From the NCBI GenBank assembly GCA_964503045.1, contig CAZCZI010000001.1:62001-126000 (forward strand): a DNA stretch of 64,000 bases, written 5' to 3'. How positions within the stretch are numbered: position 1 is the stretch's first letter; each line of letters starts with the position of its first letter. The DNA is from CAYZJR01 sp964503045. GTDB lineage: Bacteria; Cyanobacteriota; Vampirovibrionia; Obscuribacterales; Obscuribacteraceae. Under the pieces are notes generated by a model, which worked only from the letters and a program-made list of their open reading frames with translations, was not told the origin of the DNA and did not search any database. A program made the translations under genes and the position numbers. Of the stretch, positions 31,449-40,383 are shown piece after piece.

Positions 31449-33704
31449 TTGCCGCAAACACGAAGCGTCAAAACAATTCAAAGAGCATTGCGCGAATTCC
31501 GGCATTCCATCGCGCTCTCAATATTCCGTTACGCACAAAATACATTGTGCTCAATTGAAGATATACACAGCGACGGTGACATCGTCGAACTATATGACGA
31601 ATATTCGCTCAGGGTACTAATCAGCTGGCTCGCCACCAAAAATGGTTGCAACGCATACTCGTCTTCTATTTACTCAAAATCGATCACTAACGGCCAAACT
31701 AAACTGGACATCTCTAGACCTCTTCGCATGGAGTGCGCGTTTCCATATACGACAGATCTCCTCGACGAGTTGGCGATAAAACTCGAGGAAGAACACTTTC
31801 CGATCTTGGATTCTTGCTTGAGCCCGCACCTGTCATTGATAGGAACTCTTTACGAACAAATTTGCGGGCAGCCAATCTTCTTAGACGTTCCTGCATCTAA
31901 TTCCAGCCCTGAAGATATGCAGCTTAGCAATAAACGGAAATCTTCCGGCCAATTCTATACCCCATCCAGTGTCGTCAATTACTGCCTCTCCATGGCGTTC
32001 TCGAAAGACTCACCAGCGTTAATGAAGTCCATTAAAGCGAACCCAAAGACTTCACTGCAACTCACCGATGACGAAAGTGCCCAATCCAAGCAAGTCTTCA
32101 AGATGCTTGATCCATCTTGCGGGTCCGGCAATTTTTTGATAGGCGCAATTGAATGGTTGAAACAGTCTGGATGTGACCCACAAGACATCATCAGTTTTGC
32201 CAGGTTTTCTTTATATGGAATCGAAATAGATCCACGAGCGGCGTCTCTTGCGCGGCTTTCGGCCTTATTGGCGGTCGGCAAAGAAATTGAGCGCAGATGT
32301 GGAGATCTTATATCGGTGATATATCGCGATCTTTGCCGCCACATTGTAGAGAGCGACGCTGTCCTCCATTCCATATACAACGAATCCGAATCAGAAAAAT
32401 TTGATCTCGTCATTACAAACCCGCCTTATGTTTCCTTTGGCGCACGCAACCAACCGAAACTTCCGGCATCAAGTTCTGCATTTCTTAGACAACTGTTTCC
32501 GAAATCGGCGCAGTACAAAATCAGTTTTTATTCGGTCTTCCAAGACATATGCATTCGTTATGCAAAGGATGGTGGCAAAATTGTTTTACTTGTCCCTGAT
32601 AGTTTCCTCACAGGACAGTATTTCGAGAAGCTGCGAGAACACATTCTTTGTCAAACGACGGTGCTTAGCTTGACTGAGCTTCCAGAAAACACGATACCAG
32701 GCGCAGTGGTAGGCAAATGGTGCGTCGCCGTTTACGAGCGCAAACGAGAAAGCACCGGGCTTAGCGATCGCGGATCAATGGACTCGTCTGTCGAACTAGT
32801 CTCATTCGACAAGCTCGATGACGAGCGGAATGCGCGCCGCTACTCGATTTCGCTGTCAAAGATGGTCAGCAAAGATCGATCGCGATTCAGACTTTTGTTT
32901 CATCCATTGGACGAGCGAATAGTAAATATGCTGGACAACCTGCCGCCACTATCGACGGTGCTAAGCGGGCATACTGGAATTCGTGCACTCAAAGGTCGCG
33001 ATTCGATAGTGGCAAAATTCAAGGCGTCTCAGTCGTGGAAGAAAGGGCTCACATCAGGCAAATGTGTTGTTCCCTATCGCGTGGAGTGGGATGGAGACTG
33101 GATCAATATAGATTCAACTCTTTTGTTCGGCGGCGGATTTGATCTTCAGGTGATCCAAAATCCCAAAATCATGATTCGCCAAACTGCCGACAGCATAATC
33201 GCTGCAATTGATGCGACCGGTCTTTATCATCTCAACAATGTTCATAGTTTCTCACTTGTTTCCAACTTGGTTAGTCTCGAGACATTGGTGGCGATTCTCA
33301 ACTCCAAGTTGTTTCGATACTTATATAGAATCAAAACTCGAGAAGGCGGTCGGGCACTTGCTCAAATCGACATCGAGACGGTGGAGTCATTGCCCATTGC
33401 AATAACCAATCCAGACTTGTGCCAAGCTCTGCATCGTTTAAGCAATCGTTTGGCAAGCCTTAGCAAATGCCAAGAAACCATCAAAGAGTGCCAGTGCTGC
33501 GACAAAAATCTGATATCCTTCACCAAACGTTGCGTAGATCGACTCGTCTATGAGCTTTACGCTCTTTCAGAAAACGAGATTGAGCACATAGAAGAGTACG
33601 TAAGACTGGCGCGATCACCACGAGTTGAGATTCTCGGAATCGGTGAGGCGTTGAGCGAAGCAAGTTTTCAAGCTGCAGCGAGTGAGGGTAAATGGCATTC
33701 GTAG
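31449..33704 (+). CDS. Eco57I-type N6-adenine DNA methyltransferase (orphan / type IIG-like)
   Basis: A 751-residue protein. After a roughly 160-residue N-terminal domain come SSGQFYTPSSVV (near 166), SAM motif I DPSCGSGNFLIGA (near 219), IEIDPRAASLARL, and the catalytic NPPY (near 322), then SFYSVF and VLLVPDSFL. The C-terminal 350 residues fit a TaqI/Eco57I-like target-recognition region (HLNNVHSFSL, LNSKLFRYLY). I see no PD-ExK nuclease motif in the N-terminus and no neighbouring nuclease gene, so it may only methylate. The start is TTG, nine bases after GGAGA. The end overlaps the next gene by 13 bases. The two are probably co-transcribed. Confidence 0.85.
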   Translation: MPQTRSVKTIQRALREFRHSIALSIFRYAQNTLCSIEDIHSDGDIVELYDEYSLRVLISWLATKNGCNAYSSSIYSKSITNGQTKLDISRPLRMECAFPYTTDLLDELAIKLEEEHFPILDSCLSPHLSLIGTLYEQICGQPIFLDVPASNSSPEDMQLSNKRKSSGQFYTPSSVVNYCLSMAFSKDSPALMKSIKANPKTSLQLTDDESAQSKQVFKMLDPSCGSGNFLIGAIEWLKQSGCDPQDIISFARFSLYGIEIDPRAASLARLSALLAVGKEIERRCGDLISVIYRDLCRHIVESDAVLHSIYNESESEKFDLVITNPPYVSFGARNQPKLPASSSAFLRQLFPKSAQYKISFYSVFQDICIRYAKDGGKIVLLVPDSFLTGQYFEKLREHILCQTTVLSLTELPENTIPGAVVGKWCVAVYERKRESTGLSDRGSMDSSVELVSFDKLDDERNARRYSISLSKMVSKDRSRFRLLFHPLDERIVNMLDNLPPLSTVLSGHTGIRALKGRDSIVAKFKASQSWKKGLTSGKCVVPYRVEWDGDWINIDSTLLFGGGFDLQVIQNPKIMIRQTADSIIAAIDATGLYHLNNVHSFSLVSNLVSLETLVAILNSKLFRYLYRIKTREGGRALAQIDIETVESLPIAITNPDLCQALHRLSNRLASLSKCQETIKECQCCDKNLISFTKRCVDRLVYELYALSENEIEHIEEYVRLARSPRVEILGIGEALSEASFQAAASEGKWHS

Positions 33705-35080
33705 TTCGACTGGTTTTTGCGGTCTTTCTAATCATCACTTTGATATTTACGGTGAGCTTACAAAGCACTACTGCTAAGCCCGGATCTCTTTTGAGCAAAC
33801 TCAAAGACAAGGCAAAGGAAGCGGTTCAGCCAAATCCGGCGCCCCAGGCGCCACCGGCTCAGCCGGCCGCTCAAATTAGAGACAAGTGGGCAGTGATCGT
33901 CGGCATTAGCAGATTTAAAGACAAGTCGATTCGCCCGATTCGATTCGCATCGCAAAACGCGATCGGTTTGTTGACGATGCTCATAGATCCGGCAATCGGT
34001 AGATTTGGGCAAGATCATGTAACCATCGCCACTGATGAGCAGGCAATCAAATCAAATCTGGATATGGCGTTCGGCGAGACTTGGCTGCTAAAGAAAGCTT
34101 TGCCTAACGACATGGTTTTCATCTATCTATGCACTCGCGCAAAACCCAGTGCCGACGGCTCGGATTTGATTTTGTTCACGGCAGACACAGATCCAAAGTC
34201 CGTTGAATCCGGTTTCTCTCTTAAGACTTTGCTTGGTGATCTGCACAGAAGAATTCAGTCGAAACAAATTGTGTGCCTGCTCGATGTCTCACCTTTTGAC
34301 GATAAAGAAAGTGCCGATGGCGTCTCTCTTGACGCGATCGCAAACGAAACGAAAGTGACGATAATGTCCGCCAGCAAGCCTGGTGCACCATCACTGGAGT
34401 CATCGGTAAACCAATGTTCTTACTTCATTGAATATCTCGCAGAAGGTCTAAGAGCGGGTTCGGGAACTCTATCTCTTGGAGCCATAGCGCAGTATGTGGC
34501 GGACAATGTTCAGAAGCAAGCGCAGACTGAGTTGAATAAAGAGCAAAAGCCGGTAATTGCAGTTGCAACCGACAACACCGACGTATTGAAGACATCGTTG
34601 GGCGTACTCGTGAAAAGTTCGCTCCCTCCAAAAGCAGCAAAAATAGGACATCCTGTCGACAGCCTGGCGGTAAGCAGACCGGATTTAGTGCCGAACCGTC
34701 CTGCAGCTGTTGCAGGTTCTCGGTCGAAGCCATCGACACAAGCTAAATCCAAAGAGAAAGAAAAGGATGAAGAGGATGATGACGACGATGTCGCGATGGG
34801 AAGCGTCAACTTCGGACCTTACATGACCAAGATGAAAAAGGACATCCAAGCGAAGTGGAATCCGCCAAAAGGTATGGAGCAACGACGTGTGGTTGCCGTG
34901 TTCTCCATAATGCGAGATGGAACAATTAAAGATCCGACAATCGTGGACAGCAGTGGAACCGACAAAGTGGATGATTCGGCAATGGAAGCTTTGAAGGCGG
35001 CGTCGCCGTTAGACCCGCTGCCGGCGGGATCGCCGAGCTTTGTGCAGATTCGCTACCAGTTCGACTGGAAGGTCAGATAG
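33692..35080 (+). CDS. Degenerate caspase-like domain fused to a TonB C-terminal domain
   Basis: A 462-residue protein with an N-terminal signal/anchor helix (about 5-25), a Pro/Ala-rich stretch, and then a caspase-like p20 fold (about 63-215): DKWAVIVGISRFKD, NDMVFIYLCTRAKPSADG and KQIVCLLDVSPFDD. In active family members the second block reads Y-x-S-G-H-G and the third L-D-A-C-H-S-G; here both the catalytic His and Cys are missing. After an acidic Lys/Asp/Glu linker, the last 90 residues match a TonB/TolA C-terminal domain (MKKDIQAKWNPPKG, VAVFSIMRDGTI). It is probably a periplasmic pseudo-enzyme scaffold. Confidence 0.7.
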   Translation: MAFVVRLVFAVFLIITLIFTVSLQSTTAKPGSLLSKLKDKAKEAVQPNPAPQAPPAQPAAQIRDKWAVIVGISRFKDKSIRPIRFASQNAIGLLTMLIDPAIGRFGQDHVTIATDEQAIKSNLDMAFGETWLLKKALPNDMVFIYLCTRAKPSADGSDLILFTADTDPKSVESGFSLKTLLGDLHRRIQSKQIVCLLDVSPFDDKESADGVSLDAIANETKVTIMSASKPGAPSLESSVNQCSYFIEYLAEGLRAGSGTLSLGAIAQYVADNVQKQAQTELNKEQKPVIAVATDNTDVLKTSLGVLVKSSLPPKAAKIGHPVDSLAVSRPDLVPNRPAAVAGSRSKPSTQAKSKEKEKDEEDDDDDVAMGSVNFGPYMTKMKKDIQAKWNPPKGMEQRRVVAVFSIMRDGTIKDPTIVDSSGTDKVDDSAMEALKAASPLDPLPAGSPSFVQIRYQFDWKVR

Positions 35081-35326
35081 ACCGAAGTTGTTTCAAAACA
35101 GCACGAAGAGACCATAATCTTTGACATCTTGGAGCGGTTGTGGCACAATTCATAAGAACGACAGACAATCGTCAAGAAGATTGTTTCGTTTTCCTGGTTC
35201 TGGTCATCATTGAAATTCCGGCCATAGGCGAATTTCAGCAGTTTGAACCAAAGATTTAAAAGATCAGAACCTCCTAAAGTTGGCTAGAAAAGAGCCGTAG
35301 TTGGATTTGATTTTAAGGATTTCAAT
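35081..35326 (+). promoter_or_regulatory. Intergenic leader of the DEAD-box gene with candidate promoter and hairpin
   Basis: TTGACA at 35121-35126, 17 bases, CACAAT at 35144-35149 form a candidate promoter that would give a roughly 170-base leader. Right after it an 8-bp stem (AGACAATC 35163-35170, GATTGTTT 35179-35186) precedes a T-rich run, so it may be a terminator of the upstream gene or a leader element. Confidence 0.4.
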
Positions 35327-36493
35327 TTGAGTAATTTTGCCGAGCTTGGATTATCCAGGCCAGTCGTCGATGGACTAAAAGATTTTGGCTACATACAACC
35401 AACCGCAATTCAACAGGACACGATTCCTGTAACACTTGCGGGGCGCGATGTTATGGCTTCTGCACAAACCGGTTCTGGAAAGACCGCGGCTTTTGCATTG
35501 CCGATAATCGAATGCTTGCAAGAACCGGACAAGTTGCCCAGAGCCCTTGTATTGGTTCCTACCAGAGAGTTGGCGCTTCAAGTGCAGGAACAGTTCGAAA
35601 GGTTCGGAAAAACCTCGGGTTTGAGAACAGTTTCGTTCTATGGCGGCACTGCATATGGTGCCCAGCTCAGAACCCTGAGAAGAGGCATCGACATAATCGT
35701 GGCAACACCGGGCCGCTTGCTCGATTACATGGCACGAAAAGTAGTCGATGTTTCTGCCATTGAGATGCTAGTGCTCGATGAGGCGGATCGTTTGATGGAC
35801 ATGGGCTTTATGCCGCAAGTTCGCAAGATTATCTCTCAACTGCCGAAAGAACGTCAAACCTTGATGTTTTCAGCAACAATCGATCAGCGTGTAGAGCGAA
35901 TCGCAGCCGAGTTTCTCATCGAGCCTATCACGGTGAGAGTTAACAACCAGCAGATCGAACCAAAAGAGATCGAACAGCAGATTTTTCACGTCAACGAATT
36001 CAGCAAAGACGAGTTATTGGCAAAGTTGATCAACGAGCAACAAATGAGCTCTGTCCTTGTGTTTACGAGAACACGAAACCGCGCTTCTTGGGTAAGAGAT
36101 CGCTTGAAAGATGCAAACATCGAAGCCGAAGAAATTCATGGCGACATCACACAAAGCCAAAGAGAAAAGACGCTGAATGCTTACAGAAAGGGTGCATTTT
36201 CAGTGTTAGTAGCAACGGATGTTGCGGCACGCGGTCTAGATATTCCATCAATCAGCCACGTCGTCAATTACGATTTGCCTGACTCGCCTGAAGACTACGT
36301 TCATCGCATCGGCAGGACCGGACGAGCCGGAAAGAGCGGGGTCGCTTACTCCTTCGTGTGCACAGAACAACGTCATCTAGTTCGCGACATCGAGAATGTG
36401 ATTGGAAGAAGCCTCGACCCCACTGCATCTCGACCGCCTGTGTTGCGTACCGCCGGTCGCAAAATGAAGCTTAGACGGCGAGTCGTTCTCTAA
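35327..36493 (+). CDS. DEAD-box ATP-dependent RNA helicase (RhlE-like)
   Basis: A 388-residue core helicase with a short basic tail. All motifs are present: the Q motif (YIQPTAIQQDTIP), I SAQTGSGKTAA, Ia PTRELALQ, Ib TPGRLLDYM, II LDEADRLMDMGF, III FSATI, V ATDVAARGLDIP and VI HRIGRTGRAG. It uses ATP to unwind RNA in ribosome assembly or RNA decay; RhlE or CrhR-type is likely. The start is TTG, 8 bases after AAGGA. The long leader could allow cold or growth control. Its stop is directly adjacent to the stop of the opposite-strand RDD gene. Confidence 0.92.
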   Translation: MSNFAELGLSRPVVDGLKDFGYIQPTAIQQDTIPVTLAGRDVMASAQTGSGKTAAFALPIIECLQEPDKLPRALVLVPTRELALQVQEQFERFGKTSGLRTVSFYGGTAYGAQLRTLRRGIDIIVATPGRLLDYMARKVVDVSAIEMLVLDEADRLMDMGFMPQVRKIISQLPKERQTLMFSATIDQRVERIAAEFLIEPITVRVNNQQIEPKEIEQQIFHVNEFSKDELLAKLINEQQMSSVLVFTRTRNRASWVRDRLKDANIEAEEIHGDITQSQREKTLNAYRKGAFSVLVATDVAARGLDIPSISHVVNYDLPDSPEDYVHRIGRTGRAGKSGVAYSFVCTEQRHLVRDIENVIGRSLDPTASRPPVLRTAGRKMKLRRRVVL

Positions 36494-37069
36494 TTAGCGA
36501 ATATCCTTCACCACAAGACATCCGGCCATCATGTCGTGCATGGCTTGTCGCTTCTCAGTGAAACCAATCATGATATAGCCAAATCCCAGAGTCAATCTCG
36601 AGGCTGTCTGCGCAAAATAACGCCCGGTGGCTCTCCAAAAGGACAGTCGGTTTCCATCCATATCGGTCACTTTGAGACCAAAGGCTTGCTTGCCAATGGT
36701 GGCTCCGGCACCCGACTCCATGACCGCATAATAAAGCCACGGCAAAATAATGGACCATCCCAGGTAAAGCAACGCGTTGACGATATCTGCACGCAACCAG
36801 GTTTCAAACGATTCAATTAAGAATATCGGTCCGTCAATCACTGCAACAATTAAGATGGTGTCAATGATATGAGCCCAAAATCTCAGCCAAAACCCGGCAT
36901 ACTCGACGTATTTCATCTGCGCGACTTTAGGTTTTGGCGGCGCCGCAGAAGCAGAAGAGTAATTAGAAGTTGAAGCCGACTGAGCCTTGCGCGTGGTCGG
37001 AAGCAAATTCGTGTCAGAAACCGGGTTGGGCGTGTCAGAGGTTTTCCAACGACTGTTGTTAAAACTCAT
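36494..37069 (-). CDS. RDD family membrane protein
   Basis: A 191-residue protein from ATG 37069, which has GGAGG 6 bases upstream; the longer frame from 37147 is unlikely. A Ser/Thr/Pro-rich N-terminus precedes an RDD domain: the first helix starts AGFWLRFWAHIIDTILIV (the R and D that name the family), then helices near 120-150, GATIGKQAFGLKV and a last helix before DMMAGCLVV. The role of RDD proteins is unclear; some act in transport or ion exchange. Confidence 0.85.
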   Translation of the reverse strand: MSFNNSRWKTSDTPNPVSDTNLLPTTRKAQSASTSNYSSASAAPPKPKVAQMKYVEYAGFWLRFWAHIIDTILIVAVIDGPIFLIESFETWLRADIVNALLYLGWSIILPWLYYAVMESGAGATIGKQAFGLKVTDMDGNRLSFWRATGRYFAQTASRLTLGFGYIMIGFTEKRQAMHDMMAGCLVVKDIR

Positions 37070-37747
37070 AGATCCTCCAAAGCGATGGCGATCCGCTGCT
37101 CTACTCTGTTTATCAAGAGCAAGCGGTGAAGTGATGTGTGCGCGCAATCAAACCTCTGCCTAAGCTCAGCCTATTGCTGGTGCTGTTAGGAGGTAGGTTG
37201 ACTCGGTTCTTAAATGGGGAGGCTGAACATGGCACATAGTATACGTATACCTCTTGACAAGCCTCTTATTCTTAGCCAGTTCTTAAGAATGGCGCATCTT
37301 TGCACCGCCCACACCCGTGGTCCATGGTGTGACCTGACGGTCTCTTTTTGGCTTTAAAAGTGACGTGTTCATCTCATGGTGGTTTGAGAACGAAATGCAG
37401 GTGATTCATAGGTCTCTTTTAGATCGAAAAAGCGATCTATAAATCACCTGACTCGCGGTGCTCAAGTGGCGGTCGGATCAAGACCCGAAGCAGTTATATA
37501 TATGATCTAGATCAAGATCTAAAAGAGATTAGTGAGCCCGAACACCCCAGCCCTGGAGCCCTTCAGGCAAAGATTAATGAAAACGACTACGTATTATCCA
37601 CATTGACGGCGGGCGTTTGGCACGCGTAAGCTCGTAATAGAAGAAGAAATGAGATCTAGGACTCAAATCAAAAACCCTTCGGATTACTAAAGGAAACGGT
37701 CGACCACTACCTATCTACCCCCAGGTTGCGGAGTACCAGAGGACATC
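37070..37747. other. 678-base intergenic region with large hairpins, candidate structured RNA
   Basis: No gene is supported. At 37398-37450, CAGGTGATT pairs with AATCACCTG and encloses AGATCG/CGATCT around an AAAAAG loop, a stable two-part hairpin. In addition TCTCTTTTAGATC (37413-37425) is perfectly complementary to GATCTAAAAGAGA (37516-37528), which would break the first hairpin. Mutually exclusive folds are typical of riboswitch-like leaders or regulatory RNAs. The gene at 37748 is the downstream candidate. Confidence 0.5.
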
Positions 37748-38176
37748 ATGAGCGAAAAGGCTTCTATTAAGGGTGGCGAAGGCAAGGATGATGCTGAGCG
37801 ACAACGATTGGCCAGTGCTGAGCAAGAGGCCAACGAAACGATGCGCATCGAGGCGAGACAAGCCGGCCGAGGACAAGAAAGAGCGACGGAATCCACCAAC
37901 AGTGGCACCGGAATTGATCTCGTTGCTGATTCCATGCGAGAAAAGTTTTCCACCCTACCAAACGACAATAACCCGTACACCAGCCAAGAACACGTAAGAC
38001 AGGTAATGGCGGAATGGTCGACATTCTTTGCCGGCGGTGTCGATGCGTTGATGGGTCGTACGCAGCTTACTGATGCGCAACAACCGCATCAGCAACTGAT
38101 GGCGGAATTCGCTCTCAACCTCAACAATGAGAATCCCGTCTCGGTAAACGACCTGCTCAACAAGCTCTCGTCTTAG
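37748..38176 (+). CDS. Hypothetical polar protein, 142 aa
   Basis: Unrecognised. The first 70 residues are charged and Gln/Glu/Ser-rich, probably disordered (starting MSEKASIKGGEG). The second half (STFFAGGVDALMGRTQL, LLNKLSS) looks helical. No signal peptide. AGAGGA precedes the ATG at a good distance, so translation is likely. It follows the structured intergenic region. Confidence 0.55.
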   Translation: MSEKASIKGGEGKDDAERQRLASAEQEANETMRIEARQAGRGQERATESTNSGTGIDLVADSMREKFSTLPNDNNPYTSQEHVRQVMAEWSTFFAGGVDALMGRTQLTDAQQPHQQLMAEFALNLNNENPVSVNDLLNKLSS

Positions 38177-38399
38177 TTATCTCCCTCTCATCAAAGCCAC
38201 TGAGACCAGTTAGACATCAAACTGGACGCAACAATTTGCGGTCGGCTTTACGCTTGGAAATCATCAGAAACCAGCTTCTGATGGCGCACCCGGTTGAGCG
38301 TTAACACTTCATAACGAGCAAAACACTGATCCCGGCTACTATACAAAGCTCATATGTTAGAATACTCAGCCGTTGTCAAATTCCCAGAGAGAGTGAGTC

Positions 38400-38714
38400 G
38401 TGCCCAACATCAAGTCTGCTATCAAAAGAGTCGCTATTGCCGAACGCAATCGTCAACGCAATAGATACTGGAAGTCCACGGTAAGAACAAACAGCCGTGA
38501 GCTCGAAGATTACTTGAAATCGGCCGATCTCAAATCGCTTGATAAGGGTTTGAGCGATGTCTACAAAGTCATCGACAAAGCCGTCACCAAGGGTGCCTTG
38601 CATCCCAATGCTGCTGCACGCAAGAAGTCGAAATTAGCCAAGCAAGTCTTCGTGCTCAAAGGCACCGCTGCTGCTCCGACAAAATCCAAGTCGAAGTCTA
38701 CAAAGAGCAAATAA
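38400..38714 (+). CDS. rpsT: 30S ribosomal protein S20
   Basis: Small basic ribosomal protein that binds 16S rRNA in the body of the 30S subunit. The N-terminus MPNIKSAIKRVAIAERNRQRN and the HPNAAARKKSKLAKQV motif near residue 73 are diagnostic. The start is GTG. It has a Lys/Ser/Thr-rich C-terminal tail of about 15 residues beyond the usual end (88 aa in E. coli). It appears to be a single-gene unit; a TAGAAT -10-like box lies at 38358-38363. Confidence 0.95.
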   Translation: MPNIKSAIKRVAIAERNRQRNRYWKSTVRTNSRELEDYLKSADLKSLDKGLSDVYKVIDKAVTKGALHPNAAARKKSKLAKQVFVLKGTAAAPTKSKSKSTKSK

Positions 38715-38866
38715 GTAAGATCGAATGTAATTGAGGACAGCTCAGTTTCCAGCTAATATTTACAGCTGGAGATCCTCATTAATACACATGCCCAATCGAT
38801 ATATCATCGGCAACTTAATAGGACCTCGAAACAAAAAAATCTCTGGCAGGCGTTGAGAGGCTCAAC

Positions 38867-40369
38867 TTGGAAGTGGAATCTACTGGCATAGCTCGTTCTA
38901 GAAGCGAGCAATTGGCGGCACAAAACACAATCGTTCATTCAGCAAAATTGGAAGACATATCAGGACCTCTGCATTTCGTCGGAATCGGCGGTATCGGTAT
39001 GAGTGCCCTAGCGCGCTTGGCACTGGAAAGAGGTATCGCTGTTTCCGGCTCGGATAAACAAGAAAGCGAAGTAACCCAAAACTTAGAGCAGATGGGCGCG
39101 CGTATATTCATTGGACATCAAGCTTTAAATGTCAAAGACGCTGCCGGTCTCGTCATATCCACCGCAATCACCGAAGACAATCCAGAACTCTCACAAGCAC
39201 GTGCGCAGTCACTTCCTGTCTGGCACCGTTCGGAGTTCCTTGCCTACCTCTGCAAAGGCAAGCAGCTAATCGGTATCTCCGGCACGCACGGAAAGACCAC
39301 CACCACCGGCATGACCGCCCAGATGCTCCTTGGATGCAATATCGATCCGACTGTCGTGGTCGGCGGAATATTCAATCGAATCGGCGCAAACTCGCATTTT
39401 GGAAAAAGCGATTTATTCGTTGCCGAAATTGATGAGAGCGACAGATCGCAATCGAATTTCAATCCACATATCGCTGTCATCACCAACATCGAAGCGGACC
39501 ATTTGGAGAACTATCCGGGCGGCTTGGAACAAATCAAAACCGACATGGTCACCTTTGCCACCAATAGTAGCTACGGTGTGGTGCTATGCGCCGACGATGC
39601 CGGCTGCCTATCAATTAAGGACCGCATTCATAAAAACGCTGCAGGCAACCAGTTGAAGGTGGTCACCTACGGAAAACGCGGCACCGATTCGGATTACGGC
39701 TACGAAAGTTTGAACGGCTACGGAGTGCGCATTTATCGCAAAGACCAACTCTTGGGTGATATGTCCTTGAGTGTGCCGGGCGAACACAACAAGCAAAATG
39801 CAGTCGCTGCAGTCGCCGTTGGTTTGGAACTAGGTATCGAGTTTTCACAACTTGCCGCTGCTCTTGCCGATTTCAGAGGTGTCGACAGACGCTTTCAAAT
39901 CATCGGAGAGAAAAAGGGTGTCCTGGTGGTCGACGATTACGCGCACCATCCAACCGAAGTGGTGGCGCTCTTGCAAGCGGCCAGACAGTTCATTACAAAC
40001 ACAAGCTCCGAGCAAGGCTTGAAGCGGTTGGTGGTCGCATTTCAACCACATCAGCCTTCGCGCCTTCGCGACCTATGGAGTGAGTTTTGCGCCGCCTTCA
40101 AAGCTGCTGATCTCGTTCTCATAGCCGACATCTACGTTGCCCGCGGAAAGAATATCGAAGGCATAGACTCCAAGAAATTTTCGCAAAACATCCAACACCC
40201 TGACGTACACTATATTCAAGGTGGCGGCGCAGCTCTGGCGCCTTCAATAGTGACACACCTGCGTCCAGGGGACTTGGTGCTCACAGTCGGAGCAGGCGAC
40301 ATCACCAACAGTGGCAACGACATCTTGCAACTGATTGAAAGTAAGAGTTCTTTCGAAACAGACGCATAA
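38867..40369 (+). CDS. murC: UDP-N-acetylmuramate--L-alanine ligase MurC
   Basis: Adds L-Ala to UDP-MurNAc using ATP, the first step of the peptidoglycan stem peptide. Visible are the N-terminal Rossmann motif FVGIGGIGMSALARL (near 37), the ATP loop GTHGKTTTTGM (near 139), the central EIDESDRS and DYAHHPTEV (near 352). About 30 residues precede the first domain; the start is TTG 38867. First gene of the murC - murB - ddl run, 14 bases before murB. Confidence 0.95.
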   Translation: MEVESTGIARSRSEQLAAQNTIVHSAKLEDISGPLHFVGIGGIGMSALARLALERGIAVSGSDKQESEVTQNLEQMGARIFIGHQALNVKDAAGLVISTAITEDNPELSQARAQSLPVWHRSEFLAYLCKGKQLIGISGTHGKTTTTGMTAQMLLGCNIDPTVVVGGIFNRIGANSHFGKSDLFVAEIDESDRSQSNFNPHIAVITNIEADHLENYPGGLEQIKTDMVTFATNSSYGVVLCADDAGCLSIKDRIHKNAAGNQLKVVTYGKRGTDSDYGYESLNGYGVRIYRKDQLLGDMSLSVPGEHNKQNAVAAVAVGLELGIEFSQLAAALADFRGVDRRFQIIGEKKGVLVVDDYAHHPTEVVALLQAARQFITNTSSEQGLKRLVVAFQPHQPSRLRDLWSEFCAAFKAADLVLIADIYVARGKNIEGIDSKKFSQNIQHPDVHYIQGGGAALAPSIVTHLRPGDLVLTVGAGDITNSGNDILQLIESKSSFETDA

Positions 40370-40383
40370 AGTACAAAAACATA

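Noticed and set aside
36494..37147. Longer RDD frame starting at 37147
   Set aside because: ATG 37069 has a perfect GGAGG site; the extra 26 residues look like untranslated leader.
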